Positions 34,945 through 44,429 of a stretch of DNA of 47,125 bases are shown piece after piece (positions within the stretch are counted from its first letter, which is position 1; the number at the start of each line of letters is the position of its first letter). Both the position numbers and the translations under genes were made by a program. Where the stretch lies: assembly GCF_003122215.1 (NCBI RefSeq), contig NZ_QEYD01000019.1:1-47125 (forward strand). The letters are read 5' to 3'. The notes beneath the pieces were generated by a model. The model worked only from the letters and a program-made list of their open reading frames with translations. It ran no database searches and was not told the DNA's origin. The stretch is from Pararhodobacter marinus. Lineage in GTDB: Bacteria; Pseudomonadota; Alphaproteobacteria; Rhodobacterales; Rhodobacteraceae.

Positions 34945-35667
34945 ATGACCGACGAACAAGACGATGACGAGCGCCTGTTGCGCGATCTGAATTCCTCGCC
35001 CATCAACGCGCTGCCGGGGATGGTGTGGCTTCTGGTGCTGATGATCGCCGGGGTGGAGCTTTTGCTCAGCGCGGCGGGCTACGGGCTGATCGGCGGTGCC
35101 TCGGGCGTGGGCTGGCGGCTCGAGGCGATCCAGCGTTTCGCCTATTCCAGCGCGGTGCAGTCATGGATGCTGGAGACATGGCGGTTCCCGCCGATGCATC
35201 TGCTGCGCTACCTGAGTTTTCCGTTCATCCATGCCGGGCCGATGCACGCGGTCTTCGCCATCGTGCTGATCGCGGCGCTGGGCAAGATGGTGGGCGAGCG
35301 GTTCGGCGCGGCGGGGTTCCTGGCGCTGGCGGTGCTGGTGCCCATCCTGTCGGCCGTATTGTTCGGGCTGGTGATGGGCGAGGATCAGCTGGGCTGGCTG
35401 TTCGGCGCGATGCCCACGGTCTTTGCACTGGTCGGCGCGTTCACCTGGCTGAAATTCCGCGACGCTCAGGGCGACCGCGCGAAGCAGACGCGTGCTTTCG
35501 GCATGATCGCCGTCTTGCTGGGCGCGCGGCTGGCCTTCGGGCTGATCGCCGAGACCGGGCCCGGCTGGATCGCCGAGGTCGCGGCCTTTGCCTTCGGCTT
35601 CGGGCTGTCGGCGCTGGTCCTGGGGCCGGGAAGCTGGCAGCGGCTGCGCGCGCGGATCCGGGGATAG
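34945..35667 (+). CDS. rhomboid-fold membrane protein, probably not a protease
   Basis: The 240-residue protein has about six hydrophobic helices and rhomboid-like landmarks: FIHAGPMHAVF (His96, His101) as in the second helix, then an LGKMVGERFG turn. The serine position, normally GxSG in GASGAVFGLLGA, reads GAMPTVFALVGA (154-165), so Met-Pro replaces Ser-Gly. The helix with the catalytic His (WIAEVAAFAFGFGLSAL) has no histidine, and the helix-2 Asn is Ala. A pseudoprotease role (binding membrane proteins) is inferred. The start at 34945 gives a hydrophilic MTDEQDDDER N-terminus. Confidence 0.82.
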   Translation: MTDEQDDDERLLRDLNSSPINALPGMVWLLVLMIAGVELLLSAAGYGLIGGASGVGWRLEAIQRFAYSSAVQSWMLETWRFPPMHLLRYLSFPFIHAGPMHAVFAIVLIAALGKMVGERFGAAGFLALAVLVPILSAVLFGLVMGEDQLGWLFGAMPTVFALVGAFTWLKFRDAQGDRAKQTRAFGMIAVLLGARLAFGLIAETGPGWIAEVAAFAFGFGLSALVLGPGSWQRLRARIRG

Positions 35668-35751
35668 TGGCGGCCAGGGCGCTTAAGGCTTGAGGTCCGC
35701 CCGGCTTCTCCTACATGCTATCCGGACAATTTACCAAACAGGGGCTTTCAC

Positions 35752-35985
35752 ATGGGTATCATCGGCTCGATCATCATCGGGGGGCTGGCCGGCTGGTTTG
35801 CCTCGATGTTCATGAAATCGGATACCGGGATCTTGATGAACATCATTCTCGGGATCGTTGGCGCCGCGGTGGCCGGGTTCCTCTTCGGCCTGCTGGGCGT
35901 CAGCTTTTCGGGCATCCTGGGATACCTGATCGCGGGCTTCATCGGGGCGTCGATCCTGATCGCCGTGGGGCGCAAGGTCTTCTAG
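35752..35985 (+). CDS. GlsB/YeaQ/YmgE-family stress membrane protein
   Basis: This 77-residue hydrophobic protein is a transglycosylase-associated-protein family member: MGIIGSIIIGGLAGWFASM, then NIILGIVGAAVAGFLFG, and GYLIAGFIGASILIAVGRK, three glycine-rich helices. It is a small inner-membrane protein linked to stress in other bacteria; its molecular function is unknown. GGGG precedes the ATG. It shares a hairpin with the convergent murJ end. Confidence 0.92.
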   Translation: MGIIGSIIIGGLAGWFASMFMKSDTGILMNIILGIVGAAVAGFLFGLLGVSFSGILGYLIAGFIGASILIAVGRKVF

Positions 35986-35995
35986 GCCGGTGCGG

Positions 35996-36016
35996 GCGGG
36001 GCCTCAGCGGCCCCGC
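35996..36016. terminator. shared hairpin between glsB-like gene and murJ
   Basis: A perfect 8-bp stem GCGGGGCC / GGCCCCGC with a TCAGC loop begins 10 nt after the glsB-like stop and covers the murJ stop codon (36004-36006). Only TT follows on the plus strand, so termination strength is uncertain. Confidence 0.5.
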
Positions 36017-37548
36017 TTCATCGCGGATCTGAAATCCGACAGGCGGAAGGCGCCGATCAGGGCGCCGACGCCGAAATAGACCACGATACCCGACAGGACC
36101 ATCGCCAGCACGGCGAGGTAACGCCAGCCCTGCATCTGCAGCATCGGGTCCAGAAGCTGGATCACCCCCCAGACCGCCGCGCCCATGATCGCCGCCGCCG
36201 CGACGATACGCGGGGCTCGGGCGCGCAGGCGGGTGTCGAACTGCGCGGCCTCGCCCATGCCCCGGCTGCCGCGCCAGAGCTGCCAGACCATCACCCAGCC
36301 CGCCGCCGAGGTGGCGACCGCCGCGGCGATATAGCCGATCAAAGGCGCCAGCCCGATGGCGAGGGCTGCGTTCACCAGCATCGACACCACGGCATAATTG
36401 AACGGCCGGCGGGTGTCTTCGCGCGCGAAGAACAGGGGCTGCAGCACCTTCTGCAGCACGAAGGCGGGCAGGCCGATGCCATAGACGGCGACGGCCAGCG
36501 CGGTGGCGGCGGTGTCCTCGGGGCCGAAGCGGCCGCGCTCGAACAGGGCCGAGGTCAGCGGCACGGCGGCCACGACCAGCGCTACCGCCGAGGGGATCGT
36601 CAGCGCCAGCGCGAATTCGGTGGCGCGGCTGTAGGAATGGCGCGAGCCCTCGGCATCGCCCCCTTTCAGGCGCCGCGACAGGTCAGGCAGCAGCACCACG
36701 CCGATGGCGATGGCGACGACGCCCAGCGGCAGCTGATAAAGCCGGTCGGCATTGTAGAGCCACGCCACCGCGTCGCCGAAATACGAGCTGACCTGCCGCC
36801 CCACCAGCAGGTTGATCTGCACCACGCCGCCCGCCAGCATCGCGGGGGCGGCGATGATCGCCAGCCGCTTCATCTCGGGCGAGAGGCGGGGCAGGCGGGG
36901 GGCCAGCGTGATCCCCGCCCGGCGCGCGGCCTCCCAGACCAGCGCGAACTGGGCGATACCGGCCACCGGCACGGCCCAGGTGATGGCAAGGCCCGGATCC
37001 CAGCCCATGACCGGCACCAGCCAGAGCGTGGCCACGAAAATGATGTTCAGAAGCACGGGCGCCGCGGCGGCGGCGGCAAAGCGTCCGGTGGCGTTCAGCA
37101 CGCCCGAGGCCAGAGCGGCCAGCGAGATGAACAGGATATAGGGAAACGCGATGCGCCCGTAATCGACGGCGAGATCGAAGCGTTCGTCCCCCGCAAAGCC
37201 AGAGGCCATCAGCAGAACCAGCCACGGCATGAAGACCTGCGCCAGCAGCGTCAGCGCCAGAACCAGCGTGGCAAGGCCCGACATCGCCTCTCGCGCGAAA
37301 TGGCCGGGATTGTCGCCGGCTTCGTATTTCTTCGAGAACATCGGCACGAAGGCGGTGTTGAACGCGCCCTCGGCAAAGAAGCGGCGGAACATGTTGGGCA
37401 GCGAGAAGGCGACGATGAAGGCCTGCGCGGCGGGGCCGGTGCCCAGAACGGCGGCGATCCAGGCATCGCGCACGAAGCCCAGGATGCGCGAGGCCAGCGT
37501 CCAGCCGCCCACGGTTGCAAAGCCCTTGATCAGGCGGATCGGCGTCAC
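36004..37548 (-). CDS. murJ: lipid II flippase MurJ
   Basis: MurJ flips lipid II across the inner membrane for peptidoglycan synthesis. The 514-residue polytopic protein has the family N-terminus (TLASRILGFVRDAWIAAVLG), the NMFRRFFAEGAFNTAFVPMF stretch (split at 20), and later SALFERGRFGPEDTAATA and FARED TRRP-type motifs. The start codon is GTG at 37548, with GAGG 5 nt before it. It lies downstream of glnD on the same strand. Confidence 0.96.
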   Translation of the reverse strand: MTPIRLIKGFATVGGWTLASRILGFVRDAWIAAVLGTGPAAQAFIVAFSLPNMFRRFFAEGAFNTAFVPMFSKKYEAGDNPGHFAREAMSGLATLVLALTLLAQVFMPWLVLLMASGFAGDERFDLAVDYGRIAFPYILFISLAALASGVLNATGRFAAAAAAPVLLNIIFVATLWLVPVMGWDPGLAITWAVPVAGIAQFALVWEAARRAGITLAPRLPRLSPEMKRLAIIAAPAMLAGGVVQINLLVGRQVSSYFGDAVAWLYNADRLYQLPLGVVAIAIGVVLLPDLSRRLKGGDAEGSRHSYSRATEFALALTIPSAVALVVAAVPLTSALFERGRFGPEDTAATALAVAVYGIGLPAFVLQKVLQPLFFAREDTRRPFNYAVVSMLVNAALAIGLAPLIGYIAAAVATSAAGWVMVWQLWRGSRGMGEAAQFDTRLRARAPRIVAAAAIMGAAVWGVIQLLDPMLQMQGWRYLAVLAMVLSGIVVYFGVGALIGAFRLSDFRSAMKRGR

Positions 37549-37683
37549 GATGACCTCTTCATGCCACGGGGAGCCACGGCATCGGGTCCCTCTTCCTGCG
37601 GGTCTTTTCGCATTGTCGCACGCGGCAGGCCAGCGATTTAAAGGGCCTGCGGCGGGGGCTTCACGGCGCCGGCATCGGTGCGC

Positions 37684-40503
37684 TCAGCCCTGCCGCGCGC
37701 GTTCGGCCCCGGCCTCGATCGCGGCGCGGAGTTTCTTTTCCAGGGATTCCTGCCGCGACTTGGCGTGCAGTTTCAGGCCGAACATGTCCTTGACGTAGAA
37801 GCTGTCGACGACCTGCACGCCATAGGTCGCGATGGCGGCGGTGGCGATGTAGATGTTGTTGGCGGCCAAAGTCCGCGTCAGGTCGTACAGCAGGCCGGGC
37901 CGGTCGCGGGTATCGACCTCGATGATCGTGTAGATATCCGAACCGTCATTGTCGAACACGATCTTGGTGGGCACCCGGAACTGCCGCTCGCGGCGCTTGA
38001 CCTTGTCGCGGCTGACGAATTCCTGCGTCGCCACGACCTCGCCCGCGAAAGTGCGTTCGATCATCTTGCGCAGGCGCGGCAGGCGCGCGGCCTCGTAGGG
38101 CTTGCCCTCGGCGTCCTGGATCCAGAACTCGGCCGTCGCGTAGCCGTCCTTGGTGGTATAGGTGCGCGCATCGACGATATTCGCACCCACCAGCGCCAGC
38201 GCCCCCGACAAGCGCGAGAAGATGCCGGGATGATCGACCAGCGCGAAACAGACGCGGGTGGCATCGCGGTCTTCGACCAGTTGCAGATCGACGCGGATTT
38301 CGCTGTCGGACAGGCCGCGCAGCAGCTTGGCGAAGACCACATGCGTGTCGGTCATCAGCCCCTGCCAGTAGGGCCCGTAATGGCGCGCGGTTTCGGCGCG
38401 CAGATCGGCGCGGGACCAGTCGGGCAGGGCCTCGCGCAGGGCGCGCTTGGCTTCGTTTTCGCGGTGCGAGCGGTTCAGCGCCTCGGCCCCGCCTTCGAGC
38501 AGGTCGCTGGTCCGCGCATGGAGCTGGCGCAGCAGCATGGCTTTCCAGTTGTTCCACGTATTCGGGCCGACGCCGCGAATGTCGCAGACCGTCAGCACGG
38601 TCAGCAGGTCAAGCCGCTTGCGGGTCTTCACCGCCTTGGCGAAGTCGCGGATCGTGCGCGGATCGGCGATGTCGCGCTTTTGCGCCACGTCCGACATCAA
38701 CAGGTGATGGCGCACCAGCCATTCCACGGTTTCGCATTCCTCGGGATTCAGCCCCAGCCGCGGCGCCACCTTGCGCGCGATCTGCGCGCCGAGGATCGAG
38801 TGGTCCTCGGGCCGGCCCTTGCCGATATCGTGCAGCAGCAGCGCGATATACAGGACCTTCCGGTTCACGCCCGCATCGAGGATCTTCGACGACAGCGGCA
38901 ATTCCTCGATCAGTTCCTTGCGCTCGATCTGTGCCAGGGTCGAGATCACCTGGATCGTATGCTCGTCCACCGTGTAATGGTGGTAGACGTTGAACTGCAT
39001 CATCGCCACGATCGGCTCGAATTCGGGAATGAAGGCGGCCAGCACACCCAGCTCGTTCATCCGCCTGAGCGCGCGCTCGGGGTTGCCGTGCTTGAGCAGC
39101 AGGTCAAGGAAGATGCGCACCGCCTCGGGCGATTCGCGCAGGCCCGTCTCGAACAGGTGCAGATTGGCCGAAACCAGCCGCATCGCGTCGGGATGGATCA
39201 GCAGGCCGGTGCGCAAGGCTTCCTCGAACAGCCGCAGCATGTTGAGCGGGTCCTGCAGAAAAGCCTTCGGATCGACGATGTTGAGCCGGTTCAGATCGAC
39301 CCGGTAGCCATCCTTGACCTTCTTGCGCCGCCGCAGAAGCCGCATCAGCGCGGGCGCCTTCTTGACGTGGCGCGCTTCCAGCCCGGTCAGGAAGATGCGC
39401 GTCAGCTCGCCCACCTGCGTGGCGTGGCGGAAGTAATCCTGCATGAAATGCTCGACCGCGCGGCGCCCGCCATGGTCGATATACAGCATCCGCTCGGCCA
39501 CTTCGGGCTGCACGTCGAAGCTCAGCGTGTCGCTGGCGCGGCCGGTGAGGAAATGCAGATGGCAGCGCACGGCCCACAGGAAGGTCTCGGCGGCGCGGAA
39601 GCTCTGGTATTCGGCCTCGGTGAAAAAGCCGTGACCGACCAGCTCTGCGGCCTTGTCGGCGCCGTAGATATACTTGGCGATCCAGTAGAGCGTCTGCAGG
39701 TCGCGCAGCCCGCCCTTGCCCTCTTTCACATTGGGCTCCAGCACATAGCGCTGGCCGCCCTGCTTGCGGTGCCGCTCGGCCCGCTCGGCGAGCTTCGCCT
39801 CGACGAAATCGGATTGGGTGGTGGCGAACAGCTCGGCCCGCAGGCGTTTGCGCAGGGTCTGCGACAGCGCCTCGTTCCCGGTCAGATAGCGGGTTTCCAG
39901 CAGCGCGGTGCGGATCGTGTAATCCTCGCGCCCGAGCTTCAGGCATTCATCCACCGTGCGCGAGGCATGGCCGATCTTCAGCTTCAGGTCCCACAGCATG
40001 TAAAGCGTGGATTCGATCACGCTTTCGGCCCAGCCGGTGATCTTGGCGGGCAGAAGGAACAGCAGGTCCACATCGGAATGCGGCGCCATTTCCGCCCGCC
40101 CGTAGCCGCCCACCGCCAGCACCGCCATGCGCTGCCCCTTAGAGGGCGCGCCGTTGGGATGCAGGTCAAGCTGGGCGATACGCAAGGCCGAGATCACCAC
40201 GACATCGACCAGCCATGTCTGCGCCCGCACGAACGAGCGGGAATCGCGCGGCGCGGTGGACAGGGTGTCGGCCAAGACCGCGTTTCCGTCACGCAAAGCC
40301 TGTCCCAGCGTCTTGACGGCGAAAGCGCGGATCTCGCGCGGGTCGTCCAGGGCCGTGATCCCGTCGCGCAGAGCGGTATCCAGCCGGTCCAGGTCGCAGA
40401 TCCGGGTTTCATCGACGATCATCGCCTCGCCCGGTTCGGGCGCCGGGGGAAGCGCGTAGCGCCGCTGGGCCTGAAGGGGCATGGCGGGGTCGGCAATCGT
40501 CAC
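37684..40503 (-). CDS. glnD: PII uridylyltransferase / UMP-removing enzyme GlnD
   Basis: GlnD senses glutamine and adds or removes UMP on PII proteins, controlling nitrogen metabolism. The 939-residue protein has the nucleotidyltransferase domain (GGYGRAEMAPHSDVD, 132-146, with the metal-binding Asp144 and Asp146), a central HD hydrolase domain (LLLHDIGKGRPEDHS), and two C-terminal ACT domains (RVCFALVDHPGIFSRL; DRPGLLYDLTRTLAANNI). A GTG at 40503, with GAGG 7 nt upstream, is chosen over the longer frame from 40569. Confidence 0.96.
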   Translation of the reverse strand: MTIADPAMPLQAQRRYALPPAPEPGEAMIVDETRICDLDRLDTALRDGITALDDPREIRAFAVKTLGQALRDGNAVLADTLSTAPRDSRSFVRAQTWLVDVVVISALRIAQLDLHPNGAPSKGQRMAVLAVGGYGRAEMAPHSDVDLLFLLPAKITGWAESVIESTLYMLWDLKLKIGHASRTVDECLKLGREDYTIRTALLETRYLTGNEALSQTLRKRLRAELFATTQSDFVEAKLAERAERHRKQGGQRYVLEPNVKEGKGGLRDLQTLYWIAKYIYGADKAAELVGHGFFTEAEYQSFRAAETFLWAVRCHLHFLTGRASDTLSFDVQPEVAERMLYIDHGGRRAVEHFMQDYFRHATQVGELTRIFLTGLEARHVKKAPALMRLLRRRKKVKDGYRVDLNRLNIVDPKAFLQDPLNMLRLFEEALRTGLLIHPDAMRLVSANLHLFETGLRESPEAVRIFLDLLLKHGNPERALRRMNELGVLAAFIPEFEPIVAMMQFNVYHHYTVDEHTIQVISTLAQIERKELIEELPLSSKILDAGVNRKVLYIALLLHDIGKGRPEDHSILGAQIARKVAPRLGLNPEECETVEWLVRHHLLMSDVAQKRDIADPRTIRDFAKAVKTRKRLDLLTVLTVCDIRGVGPNTWNNWKAMLLRQLHARTSDLLEGGAEALNRSHRENEAKRALREALPDWSRADLRAETARHYGPYWQGLMTDTHVVFAKLLRGLSDSEIRVDLQLVEDRDATRVCFALVDHPGIFSRLSGALALVGANIVDARTYTTKDGYATAEFWIQDAEGKPYEAARLPRLRKMIERTFAGEVVATQEFVSRDKVKRRERQFRVPTKIVFDNDGSDIYTIIEVDTRDRPGLLYDLTRTLAANNIYIATAAIATYGVQVVDSFYVKDMFGLKLHAKSRQESLEKKLRAAIEAGAERARQG

Positions 40504-40543
40504 GACAGAACCTCTCTGAGGGGCCTTGGGCCATCCCTGCCGG

Positions 40544-40563
40544 GGCCATCCGGCGGGATGGCC
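40544..40563 (-). terminator. hairpin between LpoA-like gene and glnD
   Basis: A perfect 8-bp stem GGCCATCC / GGATGGCC with a GGCG loop lies 26 nt past the LpoA-like stop and 40 nt before the glnD start. No U-run follows. Confidence 0.4.
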
Positions 40564-40589
40564 GCTCAAGGGGCAGGACTAGCGCGGCG

Positions 40590-41783
40590 TCACAGCCCGG
40601 TGCCCGCGAAGCTGCGCGGCGCGGGATCCAGGATCACCACCGCGTTGTCGCGGATCGCGGCCACGGCCAGCCCGCGCTGGTTGGTGCCGTCGGGCAGGAA
40701 GCGGAACACGCCGTTGACGCCGACAAAGCCCGATCCCTGCGTCAGCGACGCGCGCGAGAAGGCATCGGGCGAACCCGTCCCCAGCAGCGCGCCGATCGCG
40801 GCGATCCCGTCATAGGCCAGACCGGCAATCGGGTGCGGCGCGGCGCCATAGGCGGCCTCGTAGCGGGATTCGAACTGCCCGGTGACGGCCGGGTCGGGCA
40901 GGGTGAACCAGCCCTCCTGCAGGCCGCGCAGCTGCAGCGTTGCGGGCGGCACGTTCCATTGCGTCACGCCCATGAACTGGAATTGAGGCGGGGCGATGCG
41001 GTTGTCGGGCAGAAGCTGCGCCAGAACCGGCAGGGCGCCCGCGCTGTCGGCGGTGAAGAGGATCGAGCGCGCGCCCGAGGACCGCGCGGTCGAGGCCAGT
41101 TGCGGCAAGGCGTTGACGATGCCCTGTTGCGAGAACTCATACGTCTCGGTGGCGACGATCTGCGCCCCGGTTTCGGCGGCGGCCCGGTTGACCGCGGCCA
41201 GCATCAGCTCGCCCCCCGTCGTCCGCTCGCCGATCACCATCACCTGCCCGCGGTCATTGGCATTGGCATAGGTCAGGATGCGCCGCGCCGCGTTGTCGGG
41301 CGTCAGGCCCAGCACGAAGACGTTGTTGCCCGCGATGGCCGGGTTGTTGGAAAAGGCCAGCACGTTGATGCCGTCGCCCGCGACCGCGGTGCCGACCGCC
41401 GTCGCCTCGGCGCCGTGGACCGGGCCCAGGATGATGCGCGCGCCTTCGTCCACCGCCTGGCGCGCCACCTGCGCGGCAATCGCCGGGTCGCCCTGGGTGG
41501 AATAGACGCGCAGGTCGATCTGCACGCCGGTCAGGTCGCCCACCGCCAGCCGCGCCGCGTTTTCCAGGTTCGAGGCCAGGATGTCGTTCCCCTGCGTCGC
41601 CGATCCCGCCGGAACCAGAAGCGCCACGGAAACCGGCGCCTCGGGGTCGATGCTGGCAGTCCCGCCGCCGCTCAGGCCGCCCAGATTGACAGGACCGCAG
41701 GCGGCAAGGGCCAGAAGACCGATCAGGGCGCCGCGACGGGTCAGGCTTTGCAGGGTGCGGCGGGGTCTGAAGATGGCGCGCAT
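40590..41783 (-). CDS. LpoA-like penicillin-binding-protein activator lipoprotein
   Basis: The 397-residue protein is an outer-membrane-type lipoprotein with lipobox LLALAAC (lipidated Cys29) and a periplasmic-binding-protein fold (VSVALLVPAGSATQGNDI; IILGPVHGAEA; AGLAYDGIAAIGALL). It matches the LpoA / LppC family, which activates PBP1A in gammaproteobacteria; alpha versions lack the long N-terminal TPR half, as here. The divergent rsmI-yraN arrangement is the usual context. GAGAGGA precedes the ATG at 41783; the longer frame is rejected. Confidence 0.9.
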   Translation of the reverse strand: MRAIFRPRRTLQSLTRRGALIGLLALAACGPVNLGGLSGGGTASIDPEAPVSVALLVPAGSATQGNDILASNLENAARLAVGDLTGVQIDLRVYSTQGDPAIAAQVARQAVDEGARIILGPVHGAEATAVGTAVAGDGINVLAFSNNPAIAGNNVFVLGLTPDNAARRILTYANANDRGQVMVIGERTTGGELMLAAVNRAAAETGAQIVATETYEFSQQGIVNALPQLASTARSSGARSILFTADSAGALPVLAQLLPDNRIAPPQFQFMGVTQWNVPPATLQLRGLQEGWFTLPDPAVTGQFESRYEAAYGAAPHPIAGLAYDGIAAIGALLGTGSPDAFSRASLTQGSGFVGVNGVFRFLPDGTNQRGLAVAAIRDNAVVILDPAPRSFAGTGL

Positions 41784-41983
41784 CGAAGTCCTCTCGGTGA
41801 CTTTGGTTCGGGTCTTGGGACGGTTGGAAAACGGGGGCCTGTTCACAACCGGGTTATGACACCGATCTGCATCGGTGCGGGGGGATGACAAGGGCGATTA
41901 TCGGGCTGCGGCTTGCAGCGGGTTGCAACGCGGGCAACAGTATTGAACAGCAGGGGTGAAGTAAACGTGTCTGTGGAGCGAGC

Positions 41984-42946
41984 ATGACCCAGGACGATAA
42001 GCCGGAGCGCCCCGAAAGCCCCGAAACCGGACCCGAAGCGGGCGCCGATGCGCAAGGCTCCGCCGATGCGGCGGGCGAGGGCGGCGCGGGCTGGCGCCGC
42101 GCGCCGGGGCGGATTGCGCCGGGGCTGCATCTGGTCTCGACCCCGATCGGCGCGGCACGCGACATCACCCTGCGCGCGCTCGACCTCTTTGCCGGGGCCG
42201 ACGTGCTGGCGGCCGAGGATACCCGCAGCCTGCGCCGGCTGATGGAGATCCACGGCGTCCGGCTGGGCGGGCGCCCGCTGATCGCCTATCACGACCATAA
42301 CGGCGCGCAGGTCCGGCCGCGCCTGATGGCGTATCTGGCCGAGGGAAAATCGGTGGCCTATGCCAGCGAGGCGGGAACGCCGCTGGTGGCCGATCCGGGC
42401 TTTCAGCTGGCCCGCGCCGCCACGGCCGAGGGCCACACGGTGCTCGCCGCACCCGGCGCCTCGGCGGTGCTGGCCGCGCTGGCGGTGGCGGGACTGCCAA
42501 GCGACCGCTTCTGTTTCGTGGGCTTCCCGCCCGCGCAGGGCGGGGCGCGGCGCGCGTGGCTGGATGAAGTGACGGCGATCCCCGCGACGCTGGTCCTGTA
42601 TGAAAGCCCCAAGCGCGTTCACCGATTGTTAGGGGAATTGGCGCACCATGGCGGACGCGAGGCGGCATTGTGCCGCGAATTGACCAAACGCTACGAAGAA
42701 GTGATTCGCGGCACGCTGGACGATGTCGCCCGGGCGATCGAAGGGCGCGATCTGAAAGGCGAGATCGTCGTTCTGCTGGGCCGGCCGGACGCGCAGGCTC
42801 AGGACATTGATCTCGATGCGGCATTGCGGGCGGCGATGGACGGTGCGTCGCTGCGCGAGGCGGTCGATGCGGTGACCGAAGCTACCGGCCTGAAGCGGCG
42901 GCAGGTCTATCAGCGGGCGCTTGCGCTGGCGAAGGATGACGACTGA
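41984..42946 (+). CDS. rsmI: 16S rRNA C1402 2'-O-methyltransferase RsmI
   Basis: RsmI methylates the ribose of C1402 in 16S rRNA. The 320-residue protein is a tetrapyrrole-methylase-fold enzyme with HLVSTPIGAARDITLRAL (from about 49), AEDTRSLRRLM, ASEAGTPLVADPG, and LYESPKRVHRLL. The first 40 residues are acidic and disordered, longer than in Escherichia coli. It is divergent from the LpoA-like gene and 12 nt upstream of yraN. Confidence 0.95.
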   Translation: MTQDDKPERPESPETGPEAGADAQGSADAAGEGGAGWRRAPGRIAPGLHLVSTPIGAARDITLRALDLFAGADVLAAEDTRSLRRLMEIHGVRLGGRPLIAYHDHNGAQVRPRLMAYLAEGKSVAYASEAGTPLVADPGFQLARAATAEGHTVLAAPGASAVLAALAVAGLPSDRFCFVGFPPAQGGARRAWLDEVTAIPATLVLYESPKRVHRLLGELAHHGGREAALCRELTKRYEEVIRGTLDDVARAIEGRDLKGEIVVLLGRPDAQAQDIDLDAALRAAMDGASLREAVDAVTEATGLKRRQVYQRALALAKDDD

Positions 42947-42958
42947 AAGGAAAGGACG

Positions 42959-43312
42959 ATGAGCGGGTCGGTTTCTTATCACGCGGGATTTTCCGCCGAG
43001 GGGCAGGTCGCGCGCGACTATCAGCGCCGGGGTTTCCCGCTGGTGCAGCAGCGCTGGCGCGGCAAGGGCGGGGAAATCGACCTGGTGATGCGCGACGGCG
43101 ACGGCTTCGTCTTCATCGAGGTGAAGAAGAGCCGCAGCCATGCCCGCGCCGCCGAACGGCTGTCGGCCCGGCAGATCCGGCGGCTCTTTGACAGCGCGTC
43201 GGAATTTCTGGGTACCTGCCCGCTTGGCCTGAACACGCCCGCGCGTTTCGACGTGGCGCTGGTCGACGGGATGGGCCGGATCGAGATCCTGGAAAACGCG
43301 CTCTGCGCCTGA
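42959..43312 (+). CDS. yraN: YraN family (UPF0102) endonuclease-like protein
   Basis: This 117-residue protein has a restriction-endonuclease-like fold: GQVARDYQRRGF, the PD-(D/E)xK-like core KGGEIDLVMRDGDGFVFIEV (Glu, Asp, and Glu-Val-Lys), and RQIRRLFDSASEFL. The function is unproved. It always travels with rsmI, as here. GAAAGGA precedes the ATG. Confidence 0.93.
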   Translation: MSGSVSYHAGFSAEGQVARDYQRRGFPLVQQRWRGKGGEIDLVMRDGDGFVFIEVKKSRSHARAAERLSARQIRRLFDSASEFLGTCPLGLNTPARFDVALVDGMGRIEILENALCA

Positions 43313-43481
43313 CGGCGGCGAAACCTGCGGCCCGGGCGTATCGGTCTGCGAGCCATGACGGTGTCGGGGGCTGTGGTGAAACACGGGACTTGCGCCGGGC
43401 AATTGAAACTTCCCCGCGTCTGGGCCATCTATCCTGTGGGCCGGCATTCTGCCGCGTCCGGATTGACCGGCAGGAGGTGGC

Positions 43482-44429
43482 ATGGCGCTGCGAATCGCTT
43501 TCCAGATGGACCCGATCGAGGGCGTCAACATCAACGCGGATTCGACCTTCCGCCTGGCCGAGGAAGCGCAGGCGCGCGGCCATGACATGTGGGTCTATAC
43601 CCCTGACAAGCTGACCTTCGACGAAGGCCGTCTCTACGCCAAGGCGCGGCCCTTCACCGTCCGGCGCAGCCAAGGCGCGCATGTCGATTTCGGGCCGGTC
43701 GAGCGGATCGCGCTGGACACGATGGATGTCGTCTGGCTGCGTCAGGACCCGCCTTTCGACATGGGCTATATCACCACGACGCATCTGCTGGACATGATCC
43801 GCGACAAGGTGCTGGTGGCGAATGACCCGTTCTGGGTGCGTAACTACCCGGAAAAGCTGCTGGTTTTGCAGTTCCCGGACCTGACGCCACCAACGATGAT
43901 CGCCCGCTCGCTCGACGAGATCAAGGATTTCAAGCATCGCCATGGCGACGTGATCCTGAAGCCGCTCTACGGCAATGGCGGTGCGGGCGTGTTCCGGCTG
44001 GATCACAACGACCGCAACCTGTCCTCGCTGCACGAATTGTTCACCGGTTTCTCGCGCGAACCGCTGATCGTGCAGAAATTCCTGCCCGCCGTGTCCAAGG
44101 GCGACAAGCGCGTGATCCTGATCGATGGCGAGCCGATCGGCGCGATCAACCGCGTGCCGGCCGAGGGCGAGACGCGCTCGAACATGCATGTCGGCGGACG
44201 CCCCGAAAAAGTCGCGCTGACCGAACGCGACCGCGAGATCTGCGCGCGGATCGGCCCGCTTCTGCGCGAGAAGGGCCAGGTCTTCGTCGGTATCGACGTG
44301 ATCGGCGACTGGCTGACCGAGATCAACGTGACCTCGCCGACCGGGATCCAGGAGCTCGAGCGATTCGACGGCATCAATGTTGCCGGGCGTATCTGGGAGG
44401 TTCTGGAGGAAAAGCGCGCCGCCTCATGA
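43482..44429 (+). CDS. gshB: glutathione synthase
   Basis: GshB joins gamma-glutamylcysteine and glycine with ATP. The 315-residue ATP-grasp protein starts [20 protein letters not shown] and has [29 protein letters not shown], and the C-terminal [20 protein letters not shown] precedes the ATG by 5 nt. Its last 4 nt overlap the next gene as ATGA. Confidence 0.97.
   Translation: MALRIAFQMDPIEGVNINADSTFRLAEEAQARGHDMWVYTPDKLTFDEGRLYAKARPFTVRRSQGAHVDFGPVERIALDTMDVVWLRQDPPFDMGYITTTHLLDMIRDKVLVANDPFWVRNYPEKLLVLQFPDLTPPTMIARSLDEIKDFKHRHGDVILKPLYGNGGAGVFRLDHNDRNLSSLHELFTGFSREPLIVQKFLPAVSKGDKRVILIDGEPIGAINRVPAEGETRSNMHVGGRPEKVALTERDREICARIGPLLREKGQVFVGIDVIGDWLTEINVTSPTGIQELERFDGINVAGRIWEVLEEKRAAS

Noticed and set aside
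37678-40815. A 1045-codon open frame on the plus strand opposite glnD
   Set aside because: Same reason: an antisense shadow of a complete, well-conserved gene, with no family motifs of its own.
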